From: Chloroflexota bacterium
GTDB taxonomy: Bacteria; Chloroflexota; Anaerolineae; Anaerolineales; Villigracilaceae
Assembly (NCBI GenBank): GCA_021787595.1
Contig: JAJYLQ010000009.1
Span: 1 to 64,000, forward strand
DNA: 64,000 nucleotides
Direction: 5' to 3'
The notes beneath the pieces are model-generated. The model was not told where the DNA came from, searched no databases, and saw only the letters and a program-made list of their open reading frames with translations. Position numbers and translations under genes: made by a program. Shown here piece by piece: positions 8,212 to 15,859 of this stretch (positions within the stretch are counted from its first letter, which is position 1; every line of letters begins with the position of its first letter).

Positions 8212-8559
8212 TCAAGATCGAACGAAGTGCGGCACCTCGAATGGAATCTCAAGTGACAGTTCGACGAAGCCGGCATATTTTCCGTCTTTGAACCACGGCG
8301 ATTGAAAGATCATTTTCTTCACGCCATTCTTCTCGATGGTGTAAACATTTTTCTCATGCGCAGCCAGCAATTGTTCGACTTTCTCGCGCGCTGCCTCTTT
8401 ATCCTTGTGACAATCGCGAATGTTCCTGCCGATCAATGCGTAACCGCCGCCTTTCTCGTATGTTTTGGCGGCCTTGTCGTTCATTTCGAGAATGACGCCG
8501 TCCGCATCGCAGACGGTGACCGCCGCGGGGAATTCCTTGATCCAATCGTGTTGACTCAT
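8212..8559 (-). CDS. Single PAS-domain protein, 115 aa
   Basis: The whole protein is one PAS fold. FPAAVTVCDADGVILEMNDKAAKTYEK is the typical first strand and helix, GRNIRDCH follows, and the C-terminal strands read KKMIFQSPWFKDGKYAGFVELSLEI. No output domain is fused, so it must act through a partner or simply bind a ligand or cofactor. It sits directly downstream of the radical SAM/SPASM gene and may sense redox state or a small ligand for that system; this role is inference. Confidence 0.85.
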   Translation of the reverse strand: MSQHDWIKEFPAAVTVCDADGVILEMNDKAAKTYEKGGGYALIGRNIRDCHKDKEAAREKVEQLLAAHEKNVYTIEKNGVKKMIFQSPWFKDGKYAGFVELSLEIPFEVPHFVRS

Positions 8560-8570
8560 GTTCTCTCCGG

Positions 8571-8659
8571 TTGAAGGTTTGAAGGTTCAAAGTTTGAAGG
8601 TTGCTGCTGTGGACGGAATTTGACTTGCAGCTTGCAAACCTTCAACTTGAAACTGCAAC
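8571..8659. repeat. Palindromic repeat family G, copy overlapping the 3' end of the radical SAM gene
   Basis: Alternating GTTGAAGGTTTGAAGG and AAACCTTCAACTTGAAAC arms form an imperfect hairpin that crosses the stop codon of the radical SAM gene. It supplies the enzyme's last 20 or so residues (starting FQVEGLQ). A related copy at 38857-38938 lies inside argS, in the same reading frame (FQVESLKVEG). Confidence 0.7.
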
Positions 8660-9975
8660 GGGCATCCGCCGCCACATTCCAGCGCGAGCGAACAGCCACT
8701 GCACTTCGCAGGCAAATTCTGCCGCTCGCGCAGTTGAACCGATAGTTTGTGATTCCAAATCGAATCCCATGAATCGGTCAGCATATTGCCAAGCGGATGA
8801 TAATAAGACTGGCACGGCAAAACATTTCCATTCGATTCGATGCACATGCTGTACAGCGCGGCGGTGCAGCCTTTGACGCCGAGATTATTTGCCGTGGGGT
8901 CGAACTGGCAATATTGCGTCGGCGTGTACCAGATGAGTTTCTGTCCGCGTTCGGCGGTTTTGCGCGTGGCCATGTCGAGGATGGGTTGCAGTTCGTTTTC
9001 TTTGAGTCCGGTACCAACGGTTAGAGCGTGACCGGAATAGATCAGCGCATTCAATCCAATGGTCGGCACGCCAAGGTCGGCGAGGAAATCCAGGGTGTCA
9101 GGAATTTTGGGAACATTGGTTTTCAGCATCGTGGTGTTGGTCATCACATACAGCGGACTGGCGAGCGCGTTCTTGAGTCCGCGAATGGTTTGCTTGAACG
9201 CACCCTTTGCGCGCATCATCTCGTCGTGGATTTGCTCATCGCAGGATTCGACCGTGATCTGCACATGATCGAGTCCGGCGGCGATGAGTTGCTGCAAATA
9301 TTTTTCATCAGCCAGGCGGCGGGCGTTGGTGTTCAAGCCTGTGATCTGTCCGTTCGATTCGGCGTGGGCAATCAACTCCGGCAGGTCATTTCTCAGCGTC
9401 GCTTCGCCGCCGGTGAAGACGATGTGCGGCACGCCCAGCTCCCAGAGCTTGTCAATGATCTTGAACCATTGCTCCGTCGTCAGTTCCGGGAAGTTTCGTT
9501 CGCGGGCGTTGTAGCAGTGGGCGCAGTCGTTGTTGCAGCGATACGTGACGGCCAGATCCATTCGATATGGCGCGGACGGCCGCGCGCTGAACGGCATGGT
9601 CGTGTCCAAATCAAGCTCGTGGATGGGGCAGGCGCCGTCGGGACGAATCAATTCGGTGAGTTGAAAGTGAAAAGTAGAAAGATCGTCTCGCAACTGCCCG
9701 CTCTCCACTTTCCACTTTTTGGAGCAGTTCTTGAGAATCTCGTCATCACGCTTTCCCTCCAAAATCATCCATGCCATAAAAGCCGCAGTCGGATTCAGGT
9801 GCATGACGCGGTTGGCGTTGACGATCAACGTGCCGGTGCCATCGGGATCAACGCGGAGATGAATGCGCGATTTCTCGTCCGCGTCCTGGCGGGTGTAATG
9901 ATAAAGACCGGAGGATGGTTCGTGGGTCATGGAGAATGGAGTCCAGATTGTTTTAAGCGAATCAATAAAAGTCAT
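8587..9975 (-). CDS. Radical SAM/SPASM peptide-modifying enzyme with PqqD-like N-terminal domain
   Basis: The 462-aa protein has three parts. Residues about 37-110 form a PqqD/RRE-like domain (LIVNANRVMHLNPTAAFMAWMILEGKRDDEIL), the fold used by RiPP enzymes to hold precursor peptides. Residues about 140-340 are the radical SAM barrel with CNNDCAHC (Cys147, 151, 154) and FTGGEATLR. The C-terminal SPASM region has CTAALYSMC, ESNGNVLPC, CSGCSLALEC and GGGC, enough for auxiliary clusters. The gene directly upstream encodes a membrane protein with a Cys-Ala tail, the natural candidate substrate. Residues about 86-106 and the extreme C-terminus are encoded by palindromic repeats. Confidence 0.9.
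   Translation of the reverse strand: MTFIDSLKTIWTPFSMTHEPSSGLYHYTRQDADEKSRIHLRVDPDGTGTLIVNANRVMHLNPTAAFMAWMILEGKRDDEILKNCSKKWKVESGQLRDDLSTFHFQLTELIRPDGACPIHELDLDTTMPFSARPSAPYRMDLAVTYRCNNDCAHCYNARERNFPELTTEQWFKIIDKLWELGVPHIVFTGGEATLRNDLPELIAHAESNGQITGLNTNARRLADEKYLQQLIAAGLDHVQITVESCDEQIHDEMMRAKGAFKQTIRGLKNALASPLYVMTNTTMLKTNVPKIPDTLDFLADLGVPTIGLNALIYSGHALTVGTGLKENELQPILDMATRKTAERGQKLIWYTPTQYCQFDPTANNLGVKGCTAALYSMCIESNGNVLPCQSYYHPLGNMLTDSWDSIWNHKLSVQLRERQNLPAKCSGCSLALECGGGCPLQFQVEGLQAASQIPSTAATFKL
9661..9720. repeat. In-frame palindromic repeat within the radical SAM gene
   Basis: Inverted segments of the type AAAGTGGAAAGTGGAGAG and CTACTTTTCACTTTCAAC flank a short centre. They encode residues about 86-106 (KKWKVESGQL...STFHFQL) at the end of the PqqD-like domain, without breaking the frame. 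The cysteine-less paralogue has a different, non-repetitive sequence at this position. Confidence 0.6.
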
Positions 9976-10020
9976 CTCGCGCCTTCAATCATAAATCGTC
10001 AATCTAAAATCGTAAATTGA

Positions 10021-11694
10021 TTATCGTCCGCCCCCCGCGCAGGCGCAGGCGCAGCCGGCGCACGCGCAGGCACAGGCGCAGCCGCCGCCACCGCCGCCGC
10101 GATAGCCGCCAGTCGAGGGCGGAGGCGGAGGATTCGTCGCATTGGTCACGCGGCTGGTGAAGGAGTTCAAGTTGCCAAGCACATTGCCCGAGAAGGTTTG
10201 GACTCCTCCGACGACGGATGCCGCGAAATCCGCGCCGGGCAGCGCAGAAGAAGATCGTCCGCCAGTTGGCATGGAGGCCGGCACGGCGGCGCCGGTCATT
10301 GCCGGGCCGGGACGATACATCGGGTCGTAGCTTCCCCACCACATCGGGACAAAGATCGGTCCGGTGAAGACACGCCGTGAGCGTTGATCGTAATCGTGGT
10401 CGAGCATCGTCCATTCGAGATTCTGATCGAGCAGCTGCCCCTTCACTTCGGGCGTCTGCGCGGTTTCAACCTGCGACCAGGCCTGTTCCATGATGTTCTT
10501 GTAATAGTCCTGCGTCTCCCTGCGGCTGAAGCCCTTCATTTTTTCGCCGACGGATTTGACCAGCGCAATGGTCATATTTTGCAGCGCGGTCTGACGAGCG
10601 CGGATGTCGGCAAGTTTGAACGCGCTCAGGAAGCTGATTTCATAATCATGCAGACCTTCGGGCTGCGGTTCGGTAACCTTGACGTTGAGCGGATCGCGCG
10701 AAACGACGGTGGCCGCGCCTTTCTTGATCGCGCCGAACAGGATCATGGTCATGACCTTATCGAGCGGCTGTTCCATCAAGATGGCGGCTTCGACAGCGGT
10801 CAAACCGCGCTTGATGCCGTGGCCCTCGATCCCAATTTTGGGCGGGATGTATTGCAGTTTGCGCCGCTGTCCCTGAATGGCGCCAATGATCGGCAAGCCG
10901 ATGAACATGAACGCGAAAAATCCAAAGCAAAGGATGTTTCCGAGGCCGGCGATCAGGAAGGAGAAAATGCCGCCCAGCACATCAAAGATTGACGTTTGCA
11001 CGATGGCGGAATCAGGCACGTAGCTTTTCGGGAAGGACGCGCCGAATGTGTATTGTGTGTATGCGTTGGCGCCGGCTGATTGCCATGTGTACGTGACGCG
11101 GTTCTGCGAATCGATTCCAGTCTGCGGCTGGGATGCGAATCCGGATGGCGATGAATGCCAGCGCGGTTCGTTTGGCTTGACTCCCGGCGGCAGATGGAAC
11201 GTAACGGTCAAATCGGTATTACCGGACACAGAATGCGAATCGAAATAGGTCGGCGCGAAATCGGCGCTGGCGTACGTGTTGTCGCTGGTATCCGGATACA
11301 AAACGCCCGCGATGCTCCCAATGTAAACGTGAACTGACCCGCTCGCGCCGGGTTGGATGGTGTATTGTCCCATCACAACGGCGAAGCCCGAACCGTTTCC
11401 CTGGTAATCGCTTTGCGAAACATCAACGTTATTGCCGTTCACGTCCGCGGTGACGGTACTCATGTTGAAGCTGCCGTTCGGCATGCCCACGTCAACAAAA
11501 TCAATCGGATGCGCGCCAGGCTGGTTCGTGAAGTTGAACGTGTATTCCAGCGATTCGGTGCCATCCGCATTCCAATAAACGTTGACGACTTCCTTGTCCA
11601 CGCTGAAGAGATACGAACCTTGCGCCAGTGCGCTGGCAGGCAGAGCCAGCCCAATCCAAAAAATGAATAGAAAAATGGAAATACGTCGAAGCAT
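10021..11694 (-). CDS. DUF2207-like membrane protein with a Cys-Ala repeat tail
   Basis: The 557-aa protein has a signal peptide (cut near ALAQG, residues 23-27) and an extracellular beta-rich domain (about 30-230). A membrane segment lies near residues 245-272, and a cytoplasmic region follows (KIGIEGHGIKRGLTAVEAAILMEQPLDKVMTMILFGAIKKGAATV). This is the general layout of DUF2207 proteins, which usually end in plain Gly-rich tails. Here the end is Gly-rich and then CACACACAGCACACA plus GGGR: four Cys-Ala units, a Gly, three more Cys-Ala units. Seven closely spaced cysteines next to a SPASM radical SAM gene suggest post-translational crosslinking; this is inference. Confidence 0.85.
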   Translation of the reverse strand: MLRRISIFLFIFWIGLALPASALAQGSYLFSVDKEVVNVYWNADGTESLEYTFNFTNQPGAHPIDFVDVGMPNGSFNMSTVTADVNGNNVDVSQSDYQGNGSGFAVVMGQYTIQPGASGSVHVYIGSIAGVLYPDTSDNTYASADFAPTYFDSHSVSGNTDLTVTFHLPPGVKPNEPRWHSSPSGFASQPQTGIDSQNRVTYTWQSAGANAYTQYTFGASFPKSYVPDSAIVQTSIFDVLGGIFSFLIAGLGNILCFGFFAFMFIGLPIIGAIQGQRRKLQYIPPKIGIEGHGIKRGLTAVEAAILMEQPLDKVMTMILFGAIKKGAATVVSRDPLNVKVTEPQPEGLHDYEISFLSAFKLADIRARQTALQNMTIALVKSVGEKMKGFSRRETQDYYKNIMEQAWSQVETAQTPEVKGQLLDQNLEWTMLDHDYDQRSRRVFTGPIFVPMWWGSYDPMYRPGPAMTGAAVPASMPTGGRSSSALPGADFAASVVGGVQTFSGNVLGNLNSFTSRVTNATNPPPPPSTGGYRGGGGGGCACACACAGCACACAGGGR

Positions 11695-11704
11695 GGGACC
11701 CTCC

Positions 11705-11762
11705 GCGCGCTTTACGTTTTGCGTTTTACTGATTCAAAACGCATACCGCAAAACGCAATTGA
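11705..11762. repeat. Palindromic repeat family D, copy 1
   Basis: CTTTACGTTTTGCGTTTTAC and AAAACGCATACCGCAAAACGC form an imperfect hairpin between two genes. A second copy with the same GCGTTTTGCG/CGCAAAACGC arms lies at 24136-24196. No promoter or coding function is evident. Confidence 0.6.
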
Positions 11763-11763
11763 A

Positions 11764-12162
11764 TTACCACTTTGGTTCTTCAGTTAACTGATACGTTGTT
11801 CCGCAGAATGGACATTCGACCATCGGCGCTCCGGCTACCATTTTGATGTTCTCCGGTTTCAATGCGCCGCCGCAATTCCGGCAGGTGACTTGCGAGATTT
11901 TGGTGTCGCCAGGCAAATCCACTTTCATCGTGACCTGCTGGACGACTTCTGTTTTTTGTCCGCGTATCCCGGCATAGACCAATCCCGCGCCGCCTGCCAA
12001 GAAGAGGACACCCACGCATCCAAAGCCGAGGCCGAATGTGAGCCAGCTTTGGCTGCCTGTCGGCGCGGTGGAGCCGATCGCATAAAATCCGCCCAATACA
12101 ACCAAGCCTAAGCCAAAGAGAAATAAGATTCCTGCGCCGATGTATAACAAGGTTTTGCCCAT
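11764..12162 (-). CDS. Small membrane protein with C-terminal zinc ribbon
   Basis: The 132-aa protein has two predicted transmembrane helices (about residues 5-27 and 40-65). A cytoplasmic zinc-ribbon-like end follows, with VTCRNCGGALKPEN and ECPFCGTTYQL (two CxxC pairs, 25 residues apart). AGGAGG lies about 9 nt before this ATG, which decides against the longer reading. It precedes the DUF2207-like gene on the same strand, separated by a repeat. Function unknown. Confidence 0.8.
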   Translation of the reverse strand: MGKTLLYIGAGILFLFGLGLVVLGGFYAIGSTAPTGSQSWLTFGLGFGCVGVLFLAGGAGLVYAGIRGQKTEVVQQVTMKVDLPGDTKISQVTCRNCGGALKPENIKMVAGAPMVECPFCGTTYQLTEEPKW

Positions 12163-12460
12163 GAGACGAAGCCTCCTGAAGAAGGTATACGAAGAGTCTA
12201 GCATTTTCGTTTTCGCTGGGCAAATGACATTTGTCTCAATTTCTTCCTGTTTTTATCTGAATTTCGAAAGCCAGGCAGCAGGCTGATTGGGCGGCGCAGC
12301 CGCACAGATGCTTCGAGGCGATATTCCGCTGACGCCCGCGATCCCGATCCATCCGGATGAATCATCGCCATCGCCAGCACCATAATCAATAACATCCATC
12401 TAAATCCATCCATCGCAGTTCACTGCTTGGGTTAAAGTTTGGCTGTATACTTATACAAAT

Positions 12461-12558
12461 GTCATTGCGAGGAGTGGCGCCTTGGCGCCACGACGCGGCG
12501 ATCTCGTGCAAATCAGGAAATCATAAGTATGTTATTTGAGATTGCCACTTGCAATGAC
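12461..12558. repeat. Dispersed repeat family A, copy 2
   Basis: It begins GTCATTGCGAGGAGTGGCGC and ends GCAATGAC, with the hairpin GTGGCGCCTTGGCGCCAC near the left end. It lies in the 412-bp gap between the zinc-ribbon gene and the mutase gene, where I see no supported gene. The rest of that gap holds only weak, unsupported reading frames. Confidence 0.8.
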
Positions 12559-12575
12559 ATCCTGAGGCAGACTAT

Positions 12576-14261
12576 ATGACTCTCCAAGATCAATACAAAA
12601 AATGGCAGGAGAATACGCTCAAGAGATCGTTGGATAGATTCCCGGAGCGGAAAAAGAAATTCGAGACGACAGCCGGGATCGAGGTCCCGCGCGTGGCGCT
12701 GCCTTATGGTGTTGTTGATAAAGGGCGAGAGGACCTCGCCCCCACCGATGAATCATATTTAGAAAAGATTGGATTCCCCGGCGAGTTCCCATTCACGCGC
12801 GGCGTTCAGCCGACGATGTATCGTTCGCGCTTTTGGACGATGCGCCAATACGCGGGCTTTGCCACCGCCGAAGAAACCAACCAGCGCTATCTCTATTTAT
12901 TGCAGCACGGGCAGACTGGGTTGAGCGTTGCATTCGACTTGCCGACGCAAATCGGCTACGACGCGGACGATGCAATGGCGCTCGGCGAAGTGGGCAAGGT
13001 CGGCGTTTCGATCTCGACCATCGAAGACATGGCGCGGCTCTTCGATCGAATCCCGCTCGACAAGGTTTCGACTTCGATGACCATCAACGCGCCCGCAGGA
13101 ATTTTGCTGGCGATGTATATCGCAGTAGCGAAGCGTCAAGGCGCGCAGATGAAGACTCTGCGCGGCACGATCCAAAATGATATCCTGAAAGAATACGTGG
13201 CGCGTGGGACCTATATCTTTCCGCCTGCGCCCTCGATGCGGCTCATCACCGACATCTTTTCGTTTTGTGCGCGCGAAGTTCCAAATTGGAACACGATTTC
13301 AGTTTCCGGTTATCACATCCGTGAAGCCGGTTCGACTGCGGTGCAGGAAGTGGCGTTCACGCTCGCAAATGGAATCGCTTACGTGGAAGCGGCGCTCAAA
13401 GCGGGTTTATCCGTTGACGATTTCGCGCCGCAGATTTCGTTCTTCTTCAACGCGCATAATAATCTGCTCGAAGAAGTTGCCAAATTCCGCGCCGCACGCC
13501 GGCTGTGGGCAAAGGTCATGCGCGATCGCTTCAAAGCGCAGAAGCCCGCGTCGTGGCAACTGCGCTTCCACACGCAGACCGCCGGTTCGACACTCACCGC
13601 GCAGCAGCCAGAGAACAATGTCGTGCGCGTGACTCTGCAAGCTCTTTCCGCCGTCCTCGGCGGAACACAAAGTTTACACACCAATTCGATGGATGAAGCG
13701 CTTTGGCTTCCAACGGAAAAATCCGTGCGCGTCGCGCTGCGGACACAACAAATCATCGCGTTCGAATCGGGCGTGGCTGATTCGGTGGATCCGCTGGCAG
13801 GCTCGTATCTGATCGAATATCTGACCGATCAAATCGAACAAGGCGCGACCGAATACATCTTCAAGATTGACGAGATGGGCGGCGCATTGACTGCCATCGA
13901 GCGCGGCTTCATGCAAAGTGAAATCCAGAACGCGGCGTATGAAGCGCAGCAGGCCATTGAAAAGAAAGAGCAGATCGTGGTCGGCGTCAATCAATTCCAA
14001 ACTGAAGAGACGATTGCGCTGGATAAATTGAAGATTGATCCCGCCATCGAGATTGCGGCGCGTGAACGTTTGAAGAAGTTCAGAGAGAATAGAGATCGGA
14101 GAATCGTGGAGCAGTTGCGCGGAAAGTTGATCGCCGCGGCACAAGGCACACAGAATATGATGCCGCTCTTTATTGAATGTGTGGAAAATAACCTGACGCT
14201 CGGCGAAATCTGCAATACTCTGCGCGGCGTGTGGGGAGAGTATGTGGCGGAAGGGTTTTAA
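12576..14261 (+). CDS. Methylmalonyl-CoA mutase, large (catalytic) subunit
   Basis: The 561-aa TIM-barrel subunit interconverts (R)-methylmalonyl-CoA and succinyl-CoA with adenosylcobalamin. The family signatures are clear: [25 protein letters not shown] near the N-terminus, [59 protein letters not shown], and [16 protein letters not shown]. The B12-binding domain is not fused, as in the forms that use a separate small subunit; that partner is not in this window. The last 23 codons recur twice downstream (see the repeat entries). Confidence 0.95.
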   Translation: MTLQDQYKKWQENTLKRSLDRFPERKKKFETTAGIEVPRVALPYGVVDKGREDLAPTDESYLEKIGFPGEFPFTRGVQPTMYRSRFWTMRQYAGFATAEETNQRYLYLLQHGQTGLSVAFDLPTQIGYDADDAMALGEVGKVGVSISTIEDMARLFDRIPLDKVSTSMTINAPAGILLAMYIAVAKRQGAQMKTLRGTIQNDILKEYVARGTYIFPPAPSMRLITDIFSFCAREVPNWNTISVSGYHIREAGSTAVQEVAFTLANGIAYVEAALKAGLSVDDFAPQISFFFNAHNNLLEEVAKFRAARRLWAKVMRDRFKAQKPASWQLRFHTQTAGSTLTAQQPENNVVRVTLQALSAVLGGTQSLHTNSMDEALWLPTEKSVRVALRTQQIIAFESGVADSVDPLAGSYLIEYLTDQIEQGATEYIFKIDEMGGALTAIERGFMQSEIQNAAYEAQQAIEKKEQIVVGVNQFQTEETIALDKLKIDPAIEIAARERLKKFRENRDRRIVEQLRGKLIAAAQGTQNMMPLFIECVENNLTLGEICNTLRGVWGEYVAEGF

Positions 14262-14285
14262 AAGTATCAAGTGCCAAGTGTCAGG
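14188..14285 (+). repeat. Mutase 3'-end repeat, copy 1 (functional gene end plus flank)
   Basis: The final 24 codons of the mutase gene ([23 protein letters not shown] and stop) are followed by AAAGTATCAAGTGCCAAGTGTCAG. The coding part is repeated at 14752-14842 and 15859-15930. The non-coding tail recurs at 15001-15025. Confidence 0.9.
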
Positions 14286-14328
14286 TGTCAAGCATTTGAT
14301 TATAATCAATGAAGACTTGGAGGTTGCC

Positions 14329-14550
14329 ATGACTCTTTCAGAACAAATCGAAAAGCAATTGAACACGTTGCCTCCTGAAAAACAGCGCGAGGTCTTGGAC
14401 TTCATCGCGTTCTTACAGCAGCATATAACGGTCACGCAAGTCACAAAGCCGCGTTCGCTTAAAAAACATACCGCCTTTGGTTCGTGGAAAAGCCGAAAAA
14501 TTGACGCAATCAAATATCAGCAGAACCTGCGCTCCAAATGGGGCAATTGA
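14329..14550 (+). CDS. DUF2281-type small protein, probable antitoxin
   Basis: The 73-aa protein begins MTLSEQIEKQLNTLPPEKQREVLDFIAFLQQ, the helical signature of DUF2281/VapB-like proteins found in toxin-antitoxin modules. A basic C-terminal tail (KPRSLKKHTAFGSWKSRKID) follows. GGAGG lies 5 nt before the ATG. It is the first gene after the mutase 3' end. No PIN-type toxin follows, only the short basic gene, so the module may be incomplete. Confidence 0.75.
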   Translation: MTLSEQIEKQLNTLPPEKQREVLDFIAFLQQHITVTQVTKPRSLKKHTAFGSWKSRKIDAIKYQQNLRSKWGN

Positions 14551-14577
14551 TTTTAGTTTGTAAACAGGAGGGAGAAT

Positions 14578-14736
14578 ATGTCTCTCATTAAGAGCAAACT
14601 CAGCAAAAAGAAATCGAGCAAGAAAGCTGAAAAGAAATCCACGCAGGGAAAGAAATATCCGTTGCGCGGTAAACCCGTCAAACTTCGTAATCCATTCAAA
14701 GGCGTAGCTACAAGTGATTGGGAGGCTATAAAATGA
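14578..14736 (+). CDS. Very basic 52-aa protein
   Basis: AGGAGGG lies directly upstream of the ATG. The product is Lys/Ser-rich (MSLIKSKLSKKKSSKKAEKK at the start) and ends SDWEAIK. No family is recognised. The short C-terminal end after a basic tail recalls a second antitoxin-like peptide. Its stop codon overlaps the next ATG (ATGA), which opens a reading frame running into the second copy of the mutase 3' end. The position suggests translational coupling to a lost partner gene. Confidence 0.55.
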   Translation: MSLIKSKLSKKKSSKKAEKKSTQGKKYPLRGKPVKLRNPFKGVATSDWEAIK

Positions 14737-14751
14737 GCTTATCACATATCC

Positions 14752-14842
14752 TCATCGAATATTTTAGGAACAACCTCACGTTCGGCGAGATTTGCAATAC
14801 CCTGCACGGATTGTGGGGAGAGTACGTGGCGGAAGGGTTTTA
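14752..14842 (+). repeat. Mutase 3'-end repeat, copy 2 (displaced, partly degenerate)
   Basis: The segment encodes [30 protein letters not shown]. This aligns with the mutase end [18 protein letters not shown]... but carries amino-acid changes (L to F, R to H, V to L). An ATG overlapping the upstream stop could allow its translation as a short fusion running on to 14966. The original stop region is interrupted by the miniature element at 14850-14999. Confidence 0.85.
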
Positions 14843-14849
14843 TAAAGTA

Positions 14850-14999
14850 GGCTCTACCGTTTCCAGCGGGACGAGCAATAAACTTAACAGCTCTTTGCCA
14901 CGAATTCCACGAATTGTCGCGAATGTCTCCAAAAAATTCGTGCGAATTCGCGAAATTCGTGGCTGAGGATTTGGCTTTCCCGTTAAAAACGGGAGAGCC
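14850..14999. mobile_element. 150-bp miniature inverted-repeat element with 8-bp direct repeats
   Basis: The left end GGCTCTACCGTTTCCAGCGG matches the inverted right end GGCTCTCCCGTTTTTAACGG at 15 of 20 positions. ATAAAGTA flanks it directly on both sides (14842-14849 and 15000-15007), as expected of a target duplication. The centre holds a CCACGAATT...AATTCGTGG palindrome. Removing it rejoins the copy-2 flank to match copy 1. It is non-coding, with no transposase in the window. Confidence 0.8.
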
Positions 15000-15027
15000 A
15001 TAAAGTATCAAGTGCCAAGTGTCAGGG

Positions 15028-15033
15028 TATAAT
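15028..15033 (+). promoter_or_regulatory. -10 box of the MNT gene, leaderless arrangement
   Basis: TATAAT ends 6 nt before the ATG of the nucleotidyltransferase gene and there is no Shine-Dalgarno sequence. The transcript would therefore begin at or near the start codon. Confidence 0.6.
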
Positions 15034-15039
15034 TTTGTT

Positions 15040-15339
15040 ATGCAGATTTCGACTCGTGATGGCGTAGTTTCCAAAATCAAAGCCAATCGCCGCGCGCTTA
15101 AGCGTTACAGCGTGAAGTCACTGGCTTTGTTCGGTTCCGCGGCAAGAAACAAGTTGCGAAAACGAAGCGACGTGGACATTCTCGTTCAGTTCGACAAGAC
15201 GACTTGGGCAAATTATATTGGGTTGAAATTTTATCTGGAAGATTTGCTCGGGCGCGAAGTGGACTTGGTCACGTCCAAAGCATTGAAGCCCGCCGCAAAA
15301 CCATCTATCGAAAAAGACTTGGTGTATGTCGTCTCGTAA
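15040..15339 (+). CDS. Minimal nucleotidyltransferase (MNT) antitoxin
   Basis: The 99-aa protein has the pol-beta nucleotidyltransferase motif ALFGSAARNKLRKRSDVDILVQF: GS followed by the DxD metal-binding pair. In MNT/HEPN toxin-antitoxin pairs this protein neutralises the HEPN ribonuclease, in studied cases by modifying it with AMP. Its 3' end overlaps the start of the HEPN gene by 14 nt, the usual gene order. The partner toxin is broken here, so this antitoxin may be an orphan. Confidence 0.88.
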   Translation: MQISTRDGVVSKIKANRRALKRYSVKSLALFGSAARNKLRKRSDVDILVQFDKTTWANYIGLKFYLEDLLGREVDLVTSKALKPAAKPSIEKDLVYVVS

Positions 15340-15859
15340 TGGCAAGCTCTACGTTCAGGATATTTTGCAAGCCTGTGAAGATATTCTCAGTAGATCACGA
15401 AAACGTAGTGAAAACCTTGTTGCTTGGCCGTTATGATTTTTAATATCCAATATCCAGATTTTTGCACATATCCGGCATCTCTCTTAGCTTTGACCGCCAT
15501 ACCTGGCGGTTAAAATCTTGATTTTTTGCGTCCGCGCTAAAGGCATAATTTCAAATCTGTTTCGTGAAGTACTGATTCTGAACTTCACACAAGTCATGGA
15601 TTCAGCAGACGATTTGCAAAATGATCGCCGTACTTATATGGCAGTGATTCATTGCATCGAAATCATCGGCGAAGCGGCGCGTCAGATGCCGGAGAAGTTT
15701 CGTGAAGAGCACCCTGAAATCCCTTGGCGTGAGACAGTCGGTTTGCGAAACGTGATCGCCCACGAATATTTTGGGCTGGACAATGAGATCATTTGGGATG
15801 TGATCCAAACTCGAATTCCTTTATTGGCGGAACAGTTGAAACACGTCGAGTTGGAATGA
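15326..15859 (+). pseudogene. HEPN (DUF86) toxin gene interrupted by a miniature element
   Basis: The 5' part encodes MSSRNGKLYVQDILQACEDIL and the 3' part NFTQVMDSADDLQNDRRTY...GLRNVIAHEYFG, with the HEPN RNase motif RxxxxH (RNVIAH). A 192-bp insertion (element plus one ATTCT) separates them and brings a stop at 15434-15436. Both halves are in the same frame. Precise excision would give a normal 113-aa DUF86 protein whose start overlaps the antitoxin gene. A truncated C-terminal product could still be made from internal starts. Confidence 0.85.
15388..15574. mobile_element. 187-bp MITE inside the HEPN gene
   Basis: The left end CAGTAGATCACGAAA and the inverted right end CAGTACTTCACGAAA match at 13 of 15 positions. 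ATTCT flanks the element directly (15383-15387 and 15575-15579). It contains a hairpin ACCGCCATACCTGGCGGT followed by TTAAAATCTTGATTTTTT; part of this (GGCGGYTAAAATCTTGA) recurs at about 26999-27015. It encodes nothing recognisable. Confidence 0.85.

Noticed and set aside
10021-10140. The Cys-Ala/Gly tail as a mere GC-rich repeat artefact
   Set aside because: The DNA is not a perfect tandem repeat. Codons vary (TGC/TGT, GCC/GCG) while the Cys-Ala pattern is kept, and the stop follows directly, so selection on the peptide is more likely.
12198-12413. 71-codon minus-strand frame with a hydrophobic start
   Set aside because: The N-terminus looks like a signal peptide, but there is no ribosome site, no family and the frame runs into low-complexity basic sequence. 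It is not supported as a gene.
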